Positions 9,054 through 18,200 of a DNA stretch of 33,072 bases are shown piece by piece. A model generated the notes under the pieces. The model worked only from the letters and a program-made list of their open reading frames with translations. It was not told where the DNA came from and searched no databases. Numbering within the stretch: the first letter of the stretch is position 1; each line of letters begins with the position of its first letter. Origin of the DNA: a virus; IMG/VR virus record IMGVR_UViG_3300010354_000319, positions 1 through 33,072 of that record. One strand, given 5' to 3'. The translations under genes were made by a program, and so were the position numbers.

Positions 9054-10586
9054 TTAAAATTCGATAACGATCTTAATGTCTTCGATTTGATCGCTTGCGC
9101 GAGAAATCGATCTCCTATTATCTATATAGATAACATCTCCAGTGCTTCTTTGAATTTCTGGAAATGCATAACCAGCAGTGAAAGACATACCCAAATCATA
9201 TTCAGTATTATTAATTGTTCTAGTTGAAGTACCAGGAACAGCAGGGAAGTTTACATCTGGTTCTGCTGATGCTCCAGAAGAAGAACCAATTACTACATTA
9301 CCACCTTCAAATAAATTTAGAGAACCAGTAACTTCTGGATAAATACCATCAACTCTATTTTGATAATACTTTAGAACTTTTGTCACAGAATTCCAAGAAA
9401 TAACTCTTCCCCTAGAAGTTATTTGTTGACCGCCAACAGTTCTAGTTTGAGTAATAATTTCATCAACAACAAAATTTCCTTGGAAAGTTGGGGGGAAAAT
9501 AATTGCTCTAGTTGAGCTCAAAGTTAAACTATCAGAAAGTTCTTCTGTATTGTACTTATATGGGTTTACCAATAATCCAATTCTTCTATAATCATTATCA
9601 ATTGGAAAATCTCCAGATCCTTCTGAATAAGATAATTTTGCATTAACCATTACTCGGAATCCACCCAATTCAAATGCAGGATTATATCCATGACCTCCTT
9701 GAGGAGGAATGATAACATCGATGGTTCCACCAGTTCCAGTACCAATACCGTTGACACTATCAATAATAACTTGACCAAAAGTGTATCCTATACCACCAGA
9801 AGTTACAGTTGCATTGACAATTTTACCACCATCAACAACTATGGAAACTCTTCCACCATTTCCATCGCCAACAATAGGTATATTATCATATGTTCCATTA
9901 TTATAACCAGATCCAGAAGCAGTAATTACAACGGTATCTATCTCTCCTGCTACTGCATTAGTTTGAACGGCAGCATCAGATAAAACTGGAATATAATCGG
10001 AAGAAAAGAATTTGAGAACTTGTGCAACTGGAATCGTATACATAAATTTCCATCTGTAACCATCAGCAGTAGTTACAATGGAAGTAGATGTACCTGTAGG
10101 TTCAACCGTGGATGGTTTTCCATTAGGATCAGATGGAGAAGTACCATTATAAATGCACTTATACACTTGATATGTTGAATTAACAACATAAAAATCAGAT
10201 TCGTATAAACGTGTAGATCCCGACGCGGCAGTTTTAGTCGGTGAATAATCATGACGGTACATATCGTAAATATAACCTAAACCACCAGTAGTTTTTTCTG
10301 GTGGAGTCCAATCAATACGACGAACTACTTGAATAGTATCATTTGATAGTACTCTCTTTAGAGAAATCATATCATCATATAAGTCTGTGTATTGTTCAAA
10401 ACTATCAATGGCCTGGGGCGGATTATTTTCATTATCCCAAGGTTGAGGTCTGCCAATAAAAACATATAAACGATCTCTATCCATTCCAGCAACCAAATCC
10501 GATGCTTCTGGGTCTGGACCTTCTAAAGATTTAATAAATTTAGATGCCGAATAAATTCGAAATTGATCTGTAAGAAGTGCTGACAT
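9054..10586 (-). CDS. gp8: Baseplate wedge protein gp8, enlarged by beta insertions
   Basis: This 510-aa protein is a homologue of T4 gp8 (334 aa), which forms a dimer in the wedge and binds gp7, gp6 and gp10. Matching landmarks are FIGRPQPW (43-50; T4 FGRSEPW), VVRRIDW (87-93; T4 VIPRRDW), DGYRWKFMYTIP (175-186; T4 DGYVWEYLFEIP), and RRIGLLVNPYK (334-344; T4 RQISIITNPLE). The C-terminal block GDVIYIDNRRSISRASDQIE matches T4 GEMIYMENRPPIIMAMDQTE, including the final hydrophobic IVIEF. The extra length comes mainly from two insertions: ~215-300, made of GSGY and GIGY beta repeats, and ~350-480, containing a RVISW strand and an SGASAEP turn. AGGG lies about 7 bases before the ATG. The gp8 identity is strong; the roles of the insertions are unknown. 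Confidence 0.93.
   Translation of the reverse strand: MSALLTDQFRIYSASKFIKSLEGPDPEASDLVAGMDRDRLYVFIGRPQPWDNENNPPQAIDSFEQYTDLYDDMISLKRVLSNDTIQVVRRIDWTPPEKTTGGLGYIYDMYRHDYSPTKTAASGSTRLYESDFYVVNSTYQVYKCIYNGTSPSDPNGKPSTVEPTGTSTSIVTTADGYRWKFMYTIPVAQVLKFFSSDYIPVLSDAAVQTNAVAGEIDTVVITASGSGYNNGTYDNIPIVGDGNGGRVSIVVDGGKIVNATVTSGGIGYTFGQVIIDSVNGIGTGTGGTIDVIIPPQGGHGYNPAFELGGFRVMVNAKLSYSEGSGDFPIDNDYRRIGLLVNPYKYNTEELSDSLTLSSTRAIIFPPTFQGNFVVDEIITQTRTVGGQQITSRGRVISWNSVTKVLKYYQNRVDGIYPEVTGSLNLFEGGNVVIGSSSGASAEPDVNFPAVPGTSTRTINNTEYDLGMSFTAGYAFPEIQRSTGDVIYIDNRRSISRASDQIEDIKIVIEF
9685..9945 (-). repeat. GxGY insertion module in gp8 with a paralogue in the giant gene
   Basis: Residues ~215-300 of gp8 read as an SGSGYNNGTYDN turn, PIVGDGNGGRVSIVVDG, a VTSGGIGYT turn and VIIPPQGGHG. 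The giant protein contains the same order at about 22140-21880: PILGDGTGGKVSILVDG, then VTDPGKGYT, then VVIPPKG. T4 gp8 has no such segment. The likeness is strong in protein but diverged in DNA, so it points to an old shared module or strong selection on the fold and not to a recent copy. Confidence 0.75.
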
Positions 10587-10630
10587 TAATCTACCCTAAT
10601 GTTGTATTGATCTCATACTATATTTAGTTG

Positions 10631-12751
10631 TTAAAATTCATCATTTCTAACAACTGTAAGATAATTGATAGTGCCTATTCTCCATGAAGCACCATTCTGC
10701 CCTGTAATTAATTCTCCACCTAATATTGCTTGTCCCACAGCACCCGATCCAGTGGTATCTCCAGGAGCATTAGTAAATGTAACAACAGGTTCTTCCGTAT
10801 AACCATATCCACAAACCCCAATTTCAATAGCAGTTACTTGATCGCTAGTTATATATGAGACAGCTGTGGCAGTACTAATAGAATCATCGATTGTAATTTC
10901 TGGTGGCAATGTATATCCCTGACCAGGTTCCATAATACGAATATCAATTATAGAACTATTTTGTGAAAATTCATAGATATATCCAATATCGGGATCTCCC
11001 GTATCATAAGGAACAGTGTCTTCAACAACCAAAGTAAATGTATCTGGATCCCAAGACACTACAGTTGCTTCAATTAAAGATTCTACTCCAGTTACAGTCT
11101 CCCCAACAATAAAGGGTACACTATTATAAAAATCTGGATTACTGATATTCATTTTAATTTCTATAATAGCTTTATGATCAATCCCTTCATCCAATAAACT
11201 AGCATCTGTAATTGTTGCAGTTTTCGATGGAACTGAGGAATCTTTAATTTGATCTCCAGGTAAAAAGAGGGTTGTATTTTGTCCACCAACAGTTTCTTCA
11301 ATACCATATAGAGTTGATGGAATTCCACCATCTAAATTAATTTGATTTTCAAAAGAAGTTCCAGTATTAATTAAATCTGGATATCCATCGCCAGCACCAT
11401 CTAGTTCTGCAGTGTCTTGAAATGCTTTATTTAACAAAACTGTTGGTGGTTCGGTTAATTGATAGATTATAGAGTCTTCCAAGTCCACTATAATATGAGG
11501 TAATTCAAAAGTATTTGAAGAATCTGATATACCAGCATCAAAAGATACTGGTGATTTTTCTCCTGGACTTCCTCCATCAATAAAAGCTAATTCATCAATT
11601 TGGAAAATTACAAAAAGTTCTCTAGTAGATGGATTCCAATCATATACTATTGCAATTTTACTAGAAGAAGATTCCTGAGTTCTAATAACTCTATCACCAA
11701 TAAAAAAATTATAAGTACTGAGTCCAGTATCAGGATCATTTTGAATTGTATCTAAAACAACTCTTTGATCATATCTAAAATTTAATCCTCTTGTACATCC
11801 AGTAAATCTATTTGAATCTTTTCCAGTATAACGAATAAGTTCCTTTTCTAAAAGTAAAACACCACTTCCAGGATACGGATCTGTATTTGAAACATAAATG
11901 GATGTATCTGCTCTTCCTATATTTGTAGTAATGCCAGTTAAATTATAATATTTTAAATTATATGACTGTCTATTTCTAGCAACCCTTTTTAATTTTACCT
12001 TTCTTGTGAATACTATACTTGGCGGAGACGTATAACCTGAACCTGGATCAGTAACTTCTATATTTACTAATGATCCTTGACTCACAGATGCCTTTCCTTT
12101 GGCTCCAAGTCCTCCCCCACCAACAAATAGAATATATGGTTCTTCTAGATAAAATTGACCAGGATTGGAAATTGAAATATTATTTGATAAAATGCCCTTT
12201 GTGTCTATATCTGCTGCTCCAGATGCTCCAATCCCTCCGCCTCCAGTAATCGATAGAAATGGAGGAGTTTCATAACCTCTTCCCGAATTTAAAATTGATA
12301 GACCTGTAACTGTTTTTGATATTGCTCTAATATCTGCTCCCGAACCACCTCCACCCAAAACTTCGGCAGTTACATCATAAAAATGACGATCTCCATTTTT
12401 AGTTACTTGAATATAATCTACACTTCCATCATCTTTCAGTATAACTTTTGCAGCTGCTTCATCGGGCAAATCCTCTCCTTCTGGGACATTTGGAGATAAT
12501 GATACTCTTAGTGGATCATATCCAAGTCCAGGATCTATTACCTCAACAGCAACAATTTTACCATTTCTGATGACTGGATGTAAATTTGCATCTCTTATTG
12601 GAGTACCACAATTTTGTATAATTAAAGTTGGTGGTTGATCTGGATCGTATTCGCTTCCACCATTTTCGATAACAACAGAATCGACCCCAAGAGTTTGTGG
12701 GTTAAAAACTGGTGTAATTATAGCTCCAAATCCAGGTACTATTGTTGCCAT
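10631..12751 (-). CDS. Structural protein rich in GGxGY beta repeats (706 aa)
   Basis: I recognise the style but not a named family. The protein opens MATIVPGFGAIITPVFNPQT and runs into beta units of the GGxGY type: GGSEYDPDQPP, PGLGYDPLRV, SGRGYETPPF, PGSGYTSPPSI. Two glycine clusters (GGGGIGASG and GGGGLGAKG) lie in the first 260 residues. Then comes a segment ELIRYTGKDSNRFTGCTRGLNF, also present in variant form in the giant and 2415-aa proteins. A TG-type module (VGETVTGVESLIEATVVSWD) and two last GxGY units follow, before a C-terminus ending TINYLTVVRNDEF. There is no catalytic motif, signal peptide or membrane segment. The start has GAGG about 12 bases upstream. Its place between the protease and gp8, and its shared modules, indicate a baseplate- or fibre-associated virion protein. 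Confidence 0.8.
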   Translation of the reverse strand: MATIVPGFGAIITPVFNPQTLGVDSVVIENGGSEYDPDQPPTLIIQNCGTPIRDANLHPVIRNGKIVAVEVIDPGLGYDPLRVSLSPNVPEGEDLPDEAAAKVILKDDGSVDYIQVTKNGDRHFYDVTAEVLGGGGSGADIRAISKTVTGLSILNSGRGYETPPFLSITGGGGIGASGAADIDTKGILSNNISISNPGQFYLEEPYILFVGGGGLGAKGKASVSQGSLVNIEVTDPGSGYTSPPSIVFTRKVKLKRVARNRQSYNLKYYNLTGITTNIGRADTSIYVSNTDPYPGSGVLLLEKELIRYTGKDSNRFTGCTRGLNFRYDQRVVLDTIQNDPDTGLSTYNFFIGDRVIRTQESSSSKIAIVYDWNPSTRELFVIFQIDELAFIDGGSPGEKSPVSFDAGISDSSNTFELPHIIVDLEDSIIYQLTEPPTVLLNKAFQDTAELDGAGDGYPDLINTGTSFENQINLDGGIPSTLYGIEETVGGQNTTLFLPGDQIKDSSVPSKTATITDASLLDEGIDHKAIIEIKMNISNPDFYNSVPFIVGETVTGVESLIEATVVSWDPDTFTLVVEDTVPYDTGDPDIGYIYEFSQNSSIIDIRIMEPGQGYTLPPEITIDDSISTATAVSYITSDQVTAIEIGVCGYGYTEEPVVTFTNAPGDTTGSGAVGQAILGGELITGQNGASWRIGTINYLTVVRNDEF

Positions 12752-12774
12752 ATATCTGTATAACCTCTATTTAT

Positions 12775-14439
12775 TTATTGCCCATAATAGGATTTACGTC
12801 TTGGGAAGACTTGGCCACTAGTCAATCTTTCCCCCTTAATTTCTTCTATATGTCCACTTGTTTTTCTTAATGTATCAATATAAAGATATAAATTTGGGCT
12901 TCCCTTACTACAGGTTACATCAGTGAATCCGCCACCACTACTATTAAATGTCATATCATTTTCAACGGAAGTTTTATTTAAATAATTACGAGCATCGGAT
13001 TGAGTATATCTTTCTTTTCCTGTTGCTGCAACAGCAATAGCACCACATACTTGAGGTGATGCCATACTTGTTCCATCAATAGCATAATAATAATCTGGAC
13101 CACCATATTTCGAATCATATAGTCCAAGACTATTAAATGATGAGATAATATTGTCTCCAGGAGCAAATACATCAATTCCAGGTCCATACTGAGTATATGT
13201 GGATCTTCTAAAATCTGAGTAACTACTTAATGCTCCCACTGTTATAGCACCAGAATCTGGAGAATTTGGCCATGCACCTCTATTATAATATACTACTTGT
13301 GAATTTGTTGTAACTACATAATTATTCCAATCTTGATCTGTAGGATCAGCAATCATTAAATTGTCATTTCCCGCAGCTCCAATAATCACAACACCATCAT
13401 CTATAGCATCTTGAACATCTGCCGTCACTGCAGCATTCCAAGAAGGATATGCATCCAATCCCCAAACTAAACCAAAATCAGTAGTAAGACCGTATTCTGT
13501 CCATCCAGAAGGACCAGGATTACCAGAAGTGTAAATATTACCTCTATAATAAATTGAAGATACACCACTAATTCTAAAATTGTTGTTTGGCATATAAACA
13601 ATGCCACCATAACTATGATTGGTTATGGTTGGATTTCTTTTTCCTGTGGTGGGATTTATTGGTTTATATTTATGGAATGCTCTAAGATAATCAAATATCA
13701 ATAATGCTGGTACTGATTGACCAGACTGCCAAGATGCTGTTACTGCTAAATTGTAAATATTTGCTTCTCTTGCCCAACCATAATATTTCCCAGCTGCAGT
13801 TCCAGTTACATGAACACCATGAAATTGAGGATTTGAACCATTTGAATAATATGAAATGCTTCCAGTTGGGAGAGATTGACCGTCATCGTCAATTGATGCA
13901 ACATAAGAATTTAATTCATTGAACCATTGATATTCTACAAATCTAGAGTTATTTGTTGACGGACTGCGAAACTCATTACAATCATATGACACTGGATCAT
14001 CAACAATTACTATATCAACATGTTGACCACTATTATATACATTAACACTATCTCCAACATTTTCTTGTTGGCCAGTTCCAAAGGAATATTTTCTTCTTTG
14101 GTTGGAAACACCAGCACAGTGTAAATGACCCCACTGCAAATCTGTTACCGAAATTGTTGCTGCTCCTACAGTATCATCTTTCCAAAATATACCGCTTTTT
14201 GAATATGATGAATAATTTACAGTTGTTTGTGGTCTAATCTGAAAACTATCAACTGCTTCGACACCCCAAACTCTCGGATCTTGACGCAGTTGTTCCGCTT
14301 GCTCCTCAGTCATTATATAATGAGTATTTCTACTTAATGGACGCTCTAATGCAAGAGTGAATCCAGTAAGTTTCATTTCATTATAAAATTGTTGTAGATC
14401 TTCTTTATTGTAAAGTGTTACTACATATTCTTTATCCAT
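12775..14439 (-). CDS. Subtilisin-like serine protease (peptidase family S8) with I9-like propeptide
   Basis: This 554-aa protein shows the complete S8 catalytic set. Asp147 lies in VDIVIVDDPV, His207 in FHGVHVTGTAAG, the oxyanion-hole Asn358 in IIGAAGNDN, and the nucleophile Ser458 in DGTSMASPQVCGA. Residues 1-70 resemble an I9 inhibitor propeptide: YVVTLYNKEDLQQF at the start and EEQAEQLRQDPRVWGVEAVD at the end. The enzyme may therefore be made as a zymogen that cleaves itself between about residues 64 and 100. No signal peptide or membrane helix is visible, so it should act inside the infected cell or on the virion. The start is fixed by GGAGTCCT eight bases upstream, inside the end of the preceding gene. 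It sits between two structural genes, which suggests either a virion component or a processing enzyme for baseplate or fibre proteins. The last ~50 residues (KTSGHIEEIKGERLTS onward) lie outside the usual S8 fold. Confidence 0.93.
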   Translation of the reverse strand: MDKEYVVTLYNKEDLQQFYNEMKLTGFTLALERPLSRNTHYIMTEEQAEQLRQDPRVWGVEAVDSFQIRPQTTVNYSSYSKSGIFWKDDTVGAATISVTDLQWGHLHCAGVSNQRRKYSFGTGQQENVGDSVNVYNSGQHVDIVIVDDPVSYDCNEFRSPSTNNSRFVEYQWFNELNSYVASIDDDGQSLPTGSISYYSNGSNPQFHGVHVTGTAAGKYYGWAREANIYNLAVTASWQSGQSVPALLIFDYLRAFHKYKPINPTTGKRNPTITNHSYGGIVYMPNNNFRISGVSSIYYRGNIYTSGNPGPSGWTEYGLTTDFGLVWGLDAYPSWNAAVTADVQDAIDDGVVIIGAAGNDNLMIADPTDQDWNNYVVTTNSQVVYYNRGAWPNSPDSGAITVGALSSYSDFRRSTYTQYGPGIDVFAPGDNIISSFNSLGLYDSKYGGPDYYYAIDGTSMASPQVCGAIAVAATGKERYTQSDARNYLNKTSVENDMTFNSSGGGFTDVTCSKGSPNLYLYIDTLRKTSGHIEEIKGERLTSGQVFPRRKSYYGQ

Positions 14440-14440
14440 A

Positions 14441-15190
14441 TTAGGACTCCATTTGAATATAAGTAATAGTTACAGTAATTGACTGTGTAGATCCACTTTT
14501 ATTTACAACTTTTAAATAAACATTATTCGATGGGGTAGTATCATCATTCCAACCAATAGTTCCTGGTGTAATTTTTTGAGTTGAAGACCCAGTTGTAATG
14601 ACCTCAGCAATTACACCTGACCCTGGAGTGGGATCTACATTTTCACTCCTACTGGAATCGGTAGTTCTGCTCGTCGAATCGGTATAAACAGTTACCCAAG
14701 CGGCCGCTGAAGTTTGAATTTTTAATAATGCATAAGTTTTTGATGCAACAATAGTTATATTGTCGGAACCGTTATTTGCAATCGAAGCAGTAGAAGCAGT
14801 TGCAGTAGTTCGTTCTGGGATAAAACTTACAGGTATATTACTAAGATCGTTATAATCTCCACTTGTGGCAACTGTAGAAAGTGTTGGTTTATTTAAAATT
14901 GATGAAACTCCACTTTCAGATTGCCAATCAGATTGAACTTGAGCAGCAGGAATCGTTGGTCTTCCTGATAAATCATAGTAATCTAATTGCGAACTTACAA
15001 AATTAGTTCCATTACTTCTTAATACATTTCCAGATGTGACTGATGAAATATTTACTTGGAGATTTGTTCCATCTCCAAGATAATTATATATCTCATCCAA
15101 ATTGGAATTAATCTTTTGGGCACCAGATCTAATACTATCTCCAGTGCCATCATTAGCTTGAGAACCTACACTTATAAGTTGTTTTGCCAT
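14441..15190 (-). CDS. Fibre-like structural protein with NDGTGDS N-terminus
   Basis: This 249-aa protein begins MAKQLISVGSQANDGTGDSI and continues with RSGAQKINSNLDEIYNYLGD. This N-terminal module recurs in marine T4-like phages at the head of many tail-fibre and baseplate-associated proteins, where it probably anchors or trimerises the chain. A low-complexity middle contains DLSGRPTIPAAQ and LNKPTLST, short phrases common in fibre shafts. The last ~120 residues form a beta-rich domain: TTATASTASI, then KTYALLKIQTSAAAWVTVYT, and a final SITVTITYIQMES. This type of C-terminal domain is found in marine phage structural proteins. The start has an AGGAAA ribosome-binding site about 9 bases upstream. 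The gene ends 1 bp before the protease ATG, so the two are probably translationally coupled. The exact location in the virion cannot be told. Confidence 0.75.
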   Translation of the reverse strand: MAKQLISVGSQANDGTGDSIRSGAQKINSNLDEIYNYLGDGTNLQVNISSVTSGNVLRSNGTNFVSSQLDYYDLSGRPTIPAAQVQSDWQSESGVSSILNKPTLSTVATSGDYNDLSNIPVSFIPERTTATASTASIANNGSDNITIVASKTYALLKIQTSAAAWVTVYTDSTSRTTDSSRSENVDPTPGSGVIAEVITTGSSTQKITPGTIGWNDDTTPSNNVYLKVVNKSGSTQSITVTITYIQMES

Positions 15191-15215
15191 TTTTTTGTTT
15201 TTCCTATGTATCTAT

Positions 15216-18200
15216 TTATGCCTGGTCAAAAGTAATTACGACGTTATCGAATGTTGCATCATCATCGTCAAATTTAAATCCAAATCCAGGGTCAATTCCA
15301 GGATTATAAGTATCAACTAAAATCGATGGGTAATTATAATTTGATCCTCTATTTACAACGTCAATTCTAGAAATTCCAACTAAAGCTTTTGCTTGAGCAT
15401 CGAAACCAGTTGCCGAATCGAAAGCAACTGTAGGTCTTGATGTATATCCGTTACCACCAGAAGTTAGTTGTAACTTAGATACTCTTCCTGTAATTATGCT
15501 CGCTAAAGCCTCTGCATTTCTTCCTAAAACTGATCCAAGATAATCAAAAGTAATTAATGAGTTTGATGATTCAATAACGGCAACGGTTCTAGACTGATCT
15601 TCAGATTGGATCTCCAATTGATCACCTGCTTCGATTGGCGGAATCACCGTCGCTGCAATAACATCAGCATCAGAACCAATATAGGAGAATGCTACAAAAG
15701 TAGATCCTGCTCTTGGAACTTCGGCAAATATAATTCTAGAACCAACCAATTGGAAGGAAACTCCAGGTTCTTGAATAACTCCATTTAACGAAACAATAAT
15801 ATTATTTTCTGGTTTTATAGTTGTTGATTGAACTCCAGCGGTAAGAGTTAGTGAATAAAATACTTCATTTAGTTTCAAGTTAAAGCTATTTCTTAGTGAG
15901 TCGAATTCAAATCCAATATCATCTAATTGCCTTAACTTACCTACATATACAGCATTAAAAGATCCACCAGAGTCAGGAGCTTCACTAAATTGAATAGTGT
16001 CGCTATATGCGGTATATGATGTTCCTGGAGGTTGTAATATTCCATTAACAAATACTAACATATGACCATCTGAATCAGGGAAATATTGATCTCCGTTATT
16101 TGTTGTTAATTTGAAGGTAGTCTGAGTTCCATTAAATCCTAAGAAATATCTGGAGATTGATCCTTCAATTTTAACAACATTAGATATAATTGATTTATAT
16201 CCATAAGATCCTACTACTTGTGCGTTTAAATTAAATGTTCCAGTTACTTCAGATAGATAATAACGATATCCACTTCCTTGAGATGTTATTTTTTCAATTC
16301 TTCCATATGCGGCACTAGGAGTTGTTAAAACAGAGCTTACTTCTGCATATCCAGATGGGTATTGATCACCAGGTACATAGTACGCAATTAAATCACCAAT
16401 TTGGAATATATCATCATTCACAATATTTCCAATGTAAAGATATGCTGTAGATCCTCCAGGTAATATTTCATAATTAATTACTGTTGCTTCTCTTCCGAGA
16501 GGTAAGTTGTCAAATACATTTTGAACTTTTTCTCCCACTGGGAAAGTTGTTAGATTTTCGTCTAAAAGTGAAAGTGTTAGTCTATAAGTATTTGTTGTTT
16601 GAATTACGTCTCCAAGTTGTGCAGATAATCCTTCAAGATTTATTACATCAATATAATATGAACTTAATGATGAGTATACTCTTCTTGTTGGTAGAAACTC
16701 CCCGCTAATTGCCTCAGTTTCTAAAATTAATTTCGAACCAGTATTAGAAATCACAGGTGCATAATTATAATCATAGTTAGTCACTCCAATTTCAGCATGA
16801 GAATATAATCCTTTTGCATATTGATTTGATGCAAATCCACCAATTACATTAGTCAGTTGAACTCTATTTACAATACTTGTTATTGTTGCAGTGAAGTTTA
16901 CTGGATTTAAAAGAACATCATTTTCATTGAAAGGACCTTGATTTACTAATACATCAATATAACTTACAAATTCACCATTTTCGATTGAAATAATATTACA
17001 AGTTACCGATGGTTGACCTTGAACTGTTAGTTCCTGATTTACCTGGAACACTTCAGTAGCAGTTGTGTAGTCTATCTCAAATCTTAGATAGATATCCCTT
17101 ACAGTTCCCCTATTGTAGATTATGGATTCAATTTCACCTGCTTCTCCTGAAGTTTCACCATAAATATAATCCCCAACTGCAATTTCATTTGAAATCGGCG
17201 TGGTTCTTATTCTTACTGGATATGATTTTGATGGTACTGTAATAGAATTACTTGATACTATTGAGTTATTATCAATATAATCTGGATTGTTCAGAACACC
17301 CAAAAGAATATCCATTTCGTCATCAATAAAGTTTTGGATTTCTGTTAAAGAAGCACCAGAAATACTAACAGAAGCATCAGTATACGCATATTGTCCTGAG
17401 GCAGTTGCAGGAGAAGTTAAAGTTTCTGAAACTGCCTGCTTAAGATAATCTTTTACCCTATTGTAAGTATAGATACTCTGAATTAATTCTCCTTCGAGAG
17501 ATAGTACGGTTCCTGTAGTTGCATCTATATATGAAGTTGCAGCCTCAATAATAGCAGAATTTCCATCTGTTAACAAATCATAAACAATAGCATTCACAAC
17601 ATATCCAATATCTCTTAAACACTTTGCATTTCCTCCTGGAACACTAAATCCTGCATAATTATTAAGAGTTCCTTGAAGTGATTCGTACTTAATATACTCT
17701 TTATTGAATAGAATTAATTTTGCCGCATCTCTGTATAATTTATTGGAATCACTTTCAGATTGACGAGTAACATGATTCATATTACCGTTAGTAACTGCAG
17801 TAGTTAATATAGAAGTTAAAGTTGTAATTGAAGATGCTACATTGGCACAATCGCCAGCAGTATAAACTCCCTCTTGTCCAGATTGATCTCCAATTACAGT
17901 ATTATCAAAATATTGAGATAGTGTAGAATATCCACCAATAGTAATTACTTCATTTCTCATGGCTTCAATTGCCATGTCTCTTGCTTGATTAAATGCGTAA
18001 TTGGATTGAGTTTGCTCTCCAGACAAATATGAATTTATTGTATATACTTGAGCATAATCAAAGGTGCGAGCATTGCCCCCATTTCTTAAATCGTATACCA
18101 AAGCAGTTAAAATATCAACAATATCATCAATACAATTTTGATTGCCATTTGGAACTGAGAATCCAGGATAATTTGCCAGCATTCTTCCAACTGCAACTTC

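Noticed and set aside
12768-12779. Minus-strand AATAAATAAATA before the 706-aa gene's downstream neighbour as a promoter
   Set aside because: It overlaps the 3' end of the protease gene, lies upstream of no gene start on that strand, and misses the consensus first base.
15213-15220. Minus-strand CATAAATA before the 249-aa gene as a late promoter
   Set aside because: It has one mismatch to TATAAATA and overlaps the stop codon of the giant gene. In DNA this AT-rich such near matches are expected by chance.
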